A program made the position numbers and the translations under genes. Below are positions 34,134 through 39,200 of a stretch of DNA of 39,200 bases, one piece after another. The DNA comes from Sphingobium sp. AS12 (GTDB taxonomy: Bacteria; Pseudomonadota; Alphaproteobacteria; Sphingomonadales; Sphingomonadaceae), in NCBI RefSeq assembly GCF_019097845.1, contig NZ_JAHRGM010000027.1, positions 1-39,200 on the forward strand, read 5' to 3'. Position 1 is the stretch's first letter. Every line of letters begins with the position of its first letter. The notes below the pieces were generated by a model. It did no database searches, had not been told where the DNA came from, and saw only the letters and a program-made list of their open reading frames with translations.

Positions 34134-35581
34134 CAGGCTTCGACCTCGCCGAACTCATCCGCATCGAGGAAGTCGATGCCATCGTCGAGTTGGTCGGCGG
34201 CGGTGTCGGTCTCCGCCTCCTCCTCCTCGATCGCGATACTATCACCCACTATGCTCGTTGGGGCCTCAAACGCCATCAGTTCGCCCGCCACGACCATCGC
34301 GGCGCCAACTCCGAGCGGAATGTGGATATCTCCGTCTTCGTCGGCCAAAAAGCGGATATAAGCGTTGAGCAGCGTTCGCCACTGGTCGTTCCACCAGTTC
34401 TTGCAGAAGCTCTTGCGCAAGCGCGCCATCGTGGCCTTGTTTTCGACCGGCTTGATCCCGTCCTCTGTGAAGACGACTTGTGGCTTGAGCTCGAGATGCC
34501 ATCGCCGGCCAACGACGGGGTGCATCGTTACCGCAAAGCTCCAATAGACTTTACGCTTTTCGCTGCGACCGCTCAGGCGCTTCCGCCGCTTTCTGCCCGT
34601 ACGGTCCACAAAGGTGACCGTGTCCTTTTCGATCAGACCGCGCGGTACATACCAACCCGTGCTGTTCGCGAACGCATAGGGGAGGAGGCCCTTTTCGGTT
34701 GCAAAGCGTTCCCAGGCCTGTCGAAGCAGATTCGCGATCATGCGCCGCGCGTCGACACCGCGCAGTTGTGGAGATCCGCTGGCTTCTCCCGCAACGAACT
34801 TCTGCAGATCCACATCATATCCGTGCTCAACCGAAAGATCCGGTGTCTCGACTTCGATGATTTCACTGGCTTTGGCGAAGCCAAGTCCGAGCCTGTCCCA
34901 GGCGACCACCGGCGTGTTGAATCTGCCTAGCGCCTTCGCGACGGTCTTGGCGTCTGAGCCATAGCGGCTGAGGTATGCTTTGCCCGGGAGAGAACGGATT
35001 TGAAGCCAAGTGCCCTCAACGGTTTCAGGCTCCGCCGAAATCGCCGCGCTCTGCCGCAGCCGAAAGTTTCGGAACTCCGCAATTCCCTGCATGTGGTCTT
35101 CTTCGCCCTTAGTCACAGCGCGCTCGTCGAGCGCCTCGAAAAGGCGGTGCAATCCGTCGGCCCAGTTGCCGTTGAAATTGATCGCGTTGAGCCGGATCAC
35201 CTGCTCGGGAAACTCGTCATAGGGGAGATCGTCCAGGCGCACCGGGATGATAAACTTCGGATTTTTCAGCTTGCGAGACGTCGCGACCGCAAGCGCGATC
35301 TCATCGAGCACGCCGGGCTTCTGGACAGAGGCACGTGATAGAACGAGGACGACGACCTCGGCGTAATCCTTGATTGCATCGCCAATATCACGCCAGAATG
35401 GCTCTCCGCCTATCAGGCGAAGAAGGTCGCTCCAGACATGGTACCCGGCACCGATCAGGCGGGTCCCGAGCCAAGCGGTAAACTCATTGTCTTCCGGATT
35501 GGCGTGGCTGATAAATACGGTTCGGCGAGTGAGGTCGGAACCGGCTTCTACTTCGTTCAGGAGGCTTGTTACATCAGTCAT
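34133..35581 (-). CDS. TIR-APAZ protein, NADase effector of a SPARTA-type system
   Basis: 482 residues. Residues about 20-150 are a TIR domain: TVFISHANPEDNEFTAWLG, GYHVWSDLLRLIGGEPFW and VQKPGVLDEIALAVA with the probable catalytic Glu at 94. About 160-450 resemble the APAZ region that pairs with short Argonautes (RNFRLRQSAAI, VVAWDRLGLGFAKASEIIEV, WHLELKPQVVFTEDGIKPV). The last 40 residues are strongly acidic, a feature reported for TIR-APAZ tails that occlude the Argonaute nucleic-acid channel. In SPARTA, target recognition makes the complexes oligomerise and degrade NAD(P)+, killing infected or plasmid-bearing cells. ATG 35581 has GGTGAG 5 bases before it. All expected parts are present. 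Confidence 0.92.
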   Translation of the reverse strand: MTDVTSLLNEVEAGSDLTRRTVFISHANPEDNEFTAWLGTRLIGAGYHVWSDLLRLIGGEPFWRDIGDAIKDYAEVVVLVLSRASVQKPGVLDEIALAVATSRKLKNPKFIIPVRLDDLPYDEFPEQVIRLNAINFNGNWADGLHRLFEALDERAVTKGEEDHMQGIAEFRNFRLRQSAAISAEPETVEGTWLQIRSLPGKAYLSRYGSDAKTVAKALGRFNTPVVAWDRLGLGFAKASEIIEVETPDLSVEHGYDVDLQKFVAGEASGSPQLRGVDARRMIANLLRQAWERFATEKGLLPYAFANSTGWYVPRGLIEKDTVTFVDRTGRKRRKRLSGRSEKRKVYWSFAVTMHPVVGRRWHLELKPQVVFTEDGIKPVENKATMARLRKSFCKNWWNDQWRTLLNAYIRFLADEDGDIHIPLGVGAAMVVAGELMAFEAPTSIVGDSIAIEEEEAETDTAADQLDDGIDFLDADEFGEVEA

Positions 35582-35858
35582 GGCTCACCATGGCTGTCAT
35601 CATGGTGCTCGTCTACCCGTCTACTAAAGCATTTCGGCTTCTATTCGACATCCACCTACGCATCGAAGTTAGAGGATGCTATCCGGCCGCAGATCCGCCC
35701 CTTGGCAGTCAGCTAGCGGCCAAATCATTGAGGGCTATCCGACGTGTTATAAATGACCGGTTTATCCGAGACCCGTCGTTCATGGACAGGCGCGGGAGCG
35801 GCGGGAAAGTCCCCCTGACCAGGCGCGACCTGGCAGGCGCAAGGACCCAAACATTGCG

Positions 35859-35983
35859 TCCATGGCCGTCCAGCCTTTTCCACGAATTAAAAGCATGCTA
35901 GTGATGCCTATGGCGAGTTCGTAAGTCTATGATTTGACTGCGAAATCAATCGCTTAGGCTGCCCTGCGGAAAGCTCTTCTGGG
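35859..35983. repeat. Direct repeat copy B (att-like), right side of SPARTA segment
   Basis: Ungapped match to 27733-27857. It begins TCCATGGCCGTCCAGCC, shares CGTCCAGCCTTTTCCACGA (35867-35885) exactly, then TGCTAGTGATG, GAAATCAATCGC and GAAAGCTCTTCTG with scattered differences. Being upstream of the TIR gene and in the same orientation as copy A, it brackets the SPARTA and PLD/VWA genes. Confidence 0.6.
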
Positions 35984-36338
35984 CACCAATACTGGCTCTG
36001 GAGACGTCCAGCAGCATCCAGTAAGCGGCTGGTTTCACAGCATTTCTTGACCGAAAATCGCCAGACACCGTCCGGCGAAATCCGGCTAAGGGCAACAGCA
36101 GCGGCAACAAATGTTGCTCTTATTGTTGCCCTCGGATCGACCCGGCCTTGCTGGGAAAACGACCATGCTGACTTACATCCAGATCAATGCTGGCGCTACT
36201 GGCGGATTTTTGACCAAATTGCGACATTGAAGCGGTCTGCTTCTAAGGCCAGGTCTCGACGCATCCCGCCGTTCAGACAAACCAGTAAACTGTCATCCGC
36301 TCCCTGCCGGTAGCGTCAGTACGGTACACGTGGCGGCC
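35984..36338 (+). other. Intergenic region, possibly with an integrase start remnant
   Basis: The 285 bases before repeat B (35582-35858) and the 355 bases after it hold no supported gene. At 36165-36230 a 21-codon frame reads MLTYIQINAGATGGFLTKLR and stops. Its first residues recall the start of Arm-DNA-binding integrases (MLTDxQI...), and integrases often lie just inside att sites, but this is too short to claim. GCAACAAATGTTGC (about 36104-36117) is a small inverted repeat. No tRNA found. Confidence 0.3.
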
Positions 36339-36959
36339 TTATCTGAGGGAGAGGGTTTCGATTGCCAGAACGAGAGCGAGGCCGATCATGATCGCACCAG
36401 ATATGCGGCCCACAGCTTTCGCTGCTTCGGGGCGCGTTTGCAGGACAGCCTTGGACCCGTAACCCACCACCAGATAGACGATCCCACAGTTGAGGATGTG
36501 AATGCCGCCTAGGCCGACAAGCTGCGCCGGAACCGGCCAGGCCGCATGGACGTCGGTAAATTGCGGTAGAAGCGCCAGGAACAGCAGGATAACCTTGGGG
36601 TTAAGGCCGCTCACTCCGAAGCCTTTCACGGCCCAATGGCGCCAGCCTTTATCTGGCGCGATCGCGGCACTCTGGGGAACGGGTGGATTTGTTAGAAGTC
36701 CGATACCCAGCCAGAGCAGGTAGGCCGCACCGATCAGGGTCAGCCCTGTCAGCGCGAAGGGGATCGCCGCAATGAGGCCGGCGATACCGGCAGCGACGAT
36801 CAAGGTCGCCAACAGGTGGCCTAACAGGAGCCCTCCTACCGCGGGTATCACAGCGCGATGGCGCAAGCCTGCCGAAATGGCGTAGGCCCAGTCCGCGCCG
36901 GGAGTGAGGACGAACATCATCGATACCGCCCAAAAGGCGGCGAGCAGTGCCAAGTTCAC
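36339..36959 (-). CDS. LysE/RhtB-family amino acid exporter
   Basis: 206 residues, the normal family length. Six hydrophobic segments are visible (LALLAAFWAVSMMFVL; VGGLLLGHLLATLIVAAGIAG; FALTGLTLIGAAYLLWLGIGLL; KVILLFLALLPQF; LVGLGGIHILNCGIVYLVVGY; ISGAIMIGLALVLAIETL). The early LTPGADW fits the family's TPGP(D/N) signature. KGFGVSGLNPKVILLF is the conserved 'NPKxxLFF' region. It exports amino acids or related metabolites across the inner membrane. It lies 106 bases after panB in the same direction, near a divergent Lrp-type regulator, a common arrangement for such exporters. Confidence 0.9.
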   Translation of the reverse strand: MNLALLAAFWAVSMMFVLTPGADWAYAISAGLRHRAVIPAVGGLLLGHLLATLIVAAGIAGLIAAIPFALTGLTLIGAAYLLWLGIGLLTNPPVPQSAAIAPDKGWRHWAVKGFGVSGLNPKVILLFLALLPQFTDVHAAWPVPAQLVGLGGIHILNCGIVYLVVGYGSKAVLQTRPEAAKAVGRISGAIMIGLALVLAIETLSLR

Positions 36960-37065
36960 AGCGTGGTCCCAATGTGCCTGCAGCGAAGGCAGGGGCAGAA
37001 ATATAATCTGCCAAGTGCTCAGGAATGGCGCACAGTCGCGCCTCGGTCACTTCAAGAAGCATTGC

Positions 37066-37896
37066 TCATTTGCGCGCCGCCAGACGATATTCTTCCGCCT
37101 CTGCCGGGAATGTTGCCGATCTGACGTCTTGAGCGAAGGCCTCGATCGCGTCCGAGACGGTTGATCTGAGATCGGCGTAGCGCCTGACGAATTTCGGAGT
37201 CCAATCGAACATACCCAGCATGTCCTCGGTCACAAGGATTTGCCCATCGCATGCAGCGGATGCACCGATGCCGATCGTGGGGCAGGATACCGACTGCGTG
37301 ATCTCCGCCGCGAGTTCCGGCGTCACACCCTCGACCACCATTGCGATGGCACCAGCAGCGTCCGTCGCCCGTGCCTCTTCCAGCACACGCGCGCATTCTT
37401 CCTTGCTGCGCCCACGGGCTTTGAAGCCGCCGTCGAGGTGAACGGCCTGAGGTCTCAGACCAACATGACCGATGGCAGGAATTCCGCGTCCGGTGAGAAA
37501 TGCGATGCTGTCAGCAACACCGCTTGCCGCTTCGACCTTGACGGCCTGAGCACCTGTTTCGCATAAAATACGGGACGCTGTATCGAAGGCCTGTTCGCAC
37601 GATCGCTCATAGGAGCCGAACGGCAGATCAATCGCCACAAAGGCGTGCGAACTGCCCCGGACTACGGCCTGGCCGTGCAGGATCATCATCTCCACTGTCA
37701 CGCCGACGGTGGTCGGCAGCCCGTGCACCACCATGCCGAGGCTGTCGCCGACCAGAAGCAAATCGCAATGCGGGTCGAGGAGTTGCGCCATCGGCGCTGT
37801 GTAAGCAGTTAGGCATACGATCTTCTCGCCACGTTGCTTGCGAACCCGCAAGGATGGAGCAGTGACCCGCTGAAAGACTGATTGCTTCGACATCAA
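37066..37896 (-). CDS. panB: 3-methyl-2-oxobutanoate hydroxymethyltransferase PanB
   Basis: 276 residues, full length. PanB transfers a hydroxymethyl group from 5,10-methylene-tetrahydrofolate to 2-oxoisovalerate to give ketopantoate, the first step of pantothenate synthesis. Visible blocks: KIVCLTAYTAPMAQLLD, LLLVGDSLGMVVHGL (metal-binding Asp), FVAIDLPFGSYE (second Asp), VKVEAASGV, IPAIGHVGLRPQAVH, AIAMVVEGVTPELA with the catalytic Glu, and CPTIGIGASAACDGQILVTEDMLG. A second Met follows the first, so 37893 is an alternative start. The neighbouring Lrp-type gene suggests regulation by an amino acid. It may be an extra copy, as panC is not adjacent. Confidence 0.95.
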   Translation of the reverse strand: MMSKQSVFQRVTAPSLRVRKQRGEKIVCLTAYTAPMAQLLDPHCDLLLVGDSLGMVVHGLPTTVGVTVEMMILHGQAVVRGSSHAFVAIDLPFGSYERSCEQAFDTASRILCETGAQAVKVEAASGVADSIAFLTGRGIPAIGHVGLRPQAVHLDGGFKARGRSKEECARVLEEARATDAAGAIAMVVEGVTPELAAEITQSVSCPTIGIGASAACDGQILVTEDMLGMFDWTPKFVRRYADLRSTVSDAIEAFAQDVRSATFPAEAEEYRLAARK

Positions 37897-38005
37897 CAGA
37901 TTCCTCGCTCCCGCCGAGGTTCCGGCGGTCTGGTCGTTGCAAGCAATCTTTAGCTGATAAATCGCGCTATGTGCTTGCGATCTTGTCGCTCTCGGCTCAG
38001 AAATC

Positions 38006-38051
38006 TGGCATAATCTTATCGATATTTAATTAGATGAGGCATATTATGCCA
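38006..38051. promoter_or_regulatory. Inverted repeat over the Lrp-type gene start (autoregulatory operator candidate)
   Basis: TGGCATAAT (38006-38014) and ATTATGCCA (38043-38051) are perfect 9-base inverted repeats 28 bases apart. Inside lies an AT-rich stretch with TATCGATA (38017-38024). The right arm contains the ATG at 38046. AT-rich imperfect dyads of this sort are typical Lrp/AsnC targets. Bound protein would block its own gene and perhaps act on the divergent panB-lysE promoter. Confidence 0.5.
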
Positions 38052-38528
38052 ACCAGTCTGGACCCCATTGATCATCGCATCCTCCGGACGCTCCAGCAGG
38101 ACGGACGTCTTCCTAATAACGAGCTGGCCAAACGGGTCGGCCTCTCTCCTTCACCGTGCTTGCGACGAGTTCGCCTACTGGAGGAGAATGGTGTGATCGA
38201 ACGCTACACGACCGTGATCAATCCAGCGAAGGTCGGGTTCGGAATGACGGTTTTCGCCCGCGTCTGGCTTACAGGGCAGGATGAGGATCAGGTCGACCGA
38301 TTCATTCAAGAGGTCGGCAAGCTGAACCAGATCGTGGAATGTCATCTAATGGCCGGCGATTGCGATTTCCTGCTTCGTATCGTGGCCGAAGATCTGGAAG
38401 GGGTGCGGCGGTTTCAGAGTCAGCATCTTGCGCGCATCAAAGGCGTTCAGAGTATCAAGACCGACATCCCCATGCAGCGAGTCAAGGACCAGCGAGAAAT
38501 CCCCTTGTCACCGGACACCCGTTCGTAA
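38046..38528 (+). CDS. Lrp/AsnC-family transcriptional regulator
   Basis: 160 residues from ATG 38046, chosen because GAGG lies 6 bases before it; ATG 38034 is possible. The N-terminal winged helix reads LDPIDHRILRTLQQDGRLPN, then ELAKRVGLSPSPCLRRVRLLEENGVI. The C-terminal RAM domain includes VNP-like INPAKVGFGMTVFARVWL, VECHLMAGDCDFLLRIV and IKGVQSIKTDIPMQRVK. These proteins sense amino acids and control transport or metabolism genes. Divergent from panB-lysE (150-base gap), so it probably controls that pair as well as itself. No defects visible. Confidence 0.92.
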   Translation: MPTSLDPIDHRILRTLQQDGRLPNNELAKRVGLSPSPCLRRVRLLEENGVIERYTTVINPAKVGFGMTVFARVWLTGQDEDQVDRFIQEVGKLNQIVECHLMAGDCDFLLRIVAEDLEGVRRFQSQHLARIKGVQSIKTDIPMQRVKDQREIPLSPDTRS

Positions 38529-38871
38529 ACGTAGCGAAGATCGGTGCTGGGGCCGCGTCCGCAAATGGCGGGTTACAGATCGATTGTGTTGAAAAACTCG
38601 GCCTTGCAATGGTTCTAAAGTATTGATCTGTAATTGCAGAGCTAGTCGGTGTTGATCCCTTGAGGGTTTCATGGATCTGTCCGCACTGGCCGAGCCGAAG
38701 CTTGGTCGTGCTATATCGGGTCTCACAAGAACGAGCGTTGCATTGATTCGAAGCGGGCTGTGACGCCCATCGGACTACTTCGCAGATCGCTCGTCCCTGC
38801 GTTCCCTCGCGGGACACCGCCCTCGGATCAGCTTTGGAGCCTCACCGCTGGCAAACAGCTTTTATCTCATT
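38529..38871. other. Intergenic region with no supported gene
   Basis: About 340 bases between the Lrp-type gene and the transposase remnant. It includes an imperfect inverted repeat TTACAGATC (38573-38581) / GATCTGTAA (38625-38633). Short frames on both strands lack family features. The stretch may be mobile-element debris next to the IS110 remnant. Confidence 0.35.
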
Positions 38872-39040
38872 TCAAGCCTGGAACAAGGTGCCATCGCGCA
38901 GCATGGCATGCATGATGACCGCCAGTCGGCGGGCAAGCGCGACACGAGCTTTTTTGAAGCCACGGCGTTTCACGATCTTCATGGCCCATGTTTTCATGTC
39001 AACGGCGGTCAGATTCCAGGCCATCGGGGCGGAGTAAAAG
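38872..39040 (-). mobile_element. IS110-family transposase C-terminal remnant
   Basis: On the minus strand a frame ending at TGA 38872-38874 reads MAWNLTAVDMKTWAMKIVKR, then RGFKKARVALARRLAVIMHA and MLRDGTLFQA. The block with R-G-x-KKA-x-VALARRLAVI-x-H-x-M and DGT-F resembles the C-terminal end of IS110-type (transposase_20) proteins. Nothing upstream (39041-39118) continues the domain, so only the last ~55 codons remain. The match is from memory of the family; the subgroup is not known. Confidence 0.65.
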
Positions 39041-39064
39041 CAGGCCACTGTTGATGCGGGCCTG

Positions 39065-39106
39065 ACGATATGAAGAGGGCCCCGATCGGGGCCCTCTTCA
39101 TATCGT
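39065..39106. terminator. 42-base perfect palindrome, terminator-like
   Basis: The 21 bases from 39065 (ACGATATGAAGAGGGCCCCGA) are followed by their exact reverse complement to 39106. The core, GAAGAGGGCCCC-GATC-GGGGCCCTCTTC, makes a 12-pair GC-rich stem with a four-base loop. It lies 13 bases after the stop of the minus-strand gene at the right edge, so it probably terminates that gene; being symmetric it can act on both strands. There is no long T-tract. Confidence 0.7.
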
Positions 39107-39118
39107 TGTCGTCATTGA

Positions 39119-39200
39119 TCAGGTGGCGGTGATCTCGCCAGTGTCCGGGTCGACGACCGGAGTGGCCTGGTTTTGCTCCGCCCCGGCAGCACGGCGGCGG
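39119..39200 (-). CDS. 3' end of an unknown minus-strand gene
   Basis: A frame enters from the right edge and ends with TGA at 39119-39121. The 26 visible residues are RRRAAGAEQNQATPVVDPDT followed by GEITAT: a basic, alanine/glutamine-rich linker and a short acidic tail. That is too little to name a family. The strong palindrome just after the stop supports it being a real transcription unit end. Confidence 0.55.
   Translation of the reverse strand, partial: RRRAAGAEQNQATPVVDPDTGEITAT

Noticed and set aside
36165..36230. Possible integrase N-terminus (MLTYIQI)
   Set aside because: Only 21 codons with an immediate stop; similarity could be chance. Kept only as a note on the intergenic region.
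38573..38633. Imperfect inverted repeat TTACAGATC / GATCTGTAA as IS ends
   Set aside because: Only about 61 bases apart with no transposase between, and no target duplication.
1..39200. CRISPR arrays, tRNA or rRNA genes
   Set aside because: No regularly spaced repeats and no recognisable tRNA or rRNA sequence in any gap that I read; a tRNA or CRISPR finder was not run.

Overview
The window is high-GC DNA from an alphaproteobacterium, most likely a sphingomonad (Sphingomonas/Sphingobium/Novosphingobium group). Support comes from the tightly overlapping imuA-imuB-dnaE2 cassette, two perfect alphaproteobacterial LexA boxes (GTTC-N7-GTTC), the codon bias and the protein sequences. I cannot tell whether it is chromosome or plasmid. 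Apart from the housekeeping-like genes at the right end, it is an accessory region of DNA-repair and anti-phage genes stacked side by side.

Left part (1-8.4 kb): the tail of an IS3-type transposase has truncated an alkB-like gene, which also carries an in-frame stop. Upstream of alkB on the minus strand is an SOS mutagenesis operon: SRAP protein, imuA, imuB, dnaE2, a small unknown gene and a secreted nuclease-like protein. LexA boxes precede imuA and the SRAP gene. The second box also faces a divergent SRAP-like gene that has no Cys2 nucleophile.

Centre (8.5-26.6 kb): a complete DNA phosphorothioation (Dnd) island. dndB-dndC-dndD-dndE plus a Dnd-associated methyltransferase form one overlapping minus-strand operon, and dndA (cysteine desulfurase) is divergent across a short region with two palindromic operator-like sites. 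dndFGH restriction genes are absent from the window. Instead, a convergent six-gene plus-strand operon encodes a RelA/SpoT-type nucleotide synthetase, a large protein combining alpha-CTD-like and sigma-70 region-4-like elements, a PLD-helicase fusion, a 65-residue protein, an SMC/DndD-like ATPase and a 158-residue unknown. Downstream of dndA lie a ParB-like protein and an Mrr-like nuclease with overlapping reading frames. The simplest reading is a Dnd modification system with a non-DndFGH effector that may signal by alarmone or by touching transcription rather than only by cutting DNA.

Right-centre (26.6-36 kb): a HEPN-motif protein, then a segment bounded by two diverged direct repeats (about 125 bp, about 8.1 kb apart). 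The segment carries (i) a minus-strand operon of three small membrane proteins, a single-HKD PLD protein and a PD-(D/E)XK-VWA fusion, which looks like an uncharacterised defence system, and (ii) a TIR-APAZ/short Argonaute pair (SPARTA type).

Right end (36.3-39.2 kb): a LysE-family exporter and panB, with a divergent Lrp/AsnC regulator whose start codon lies in an inverted repeat, then an IS110-type transposase remnant, a 42-base perfect palindrome (terminator-like) and the 3' end of an unknown minus-strand gene.
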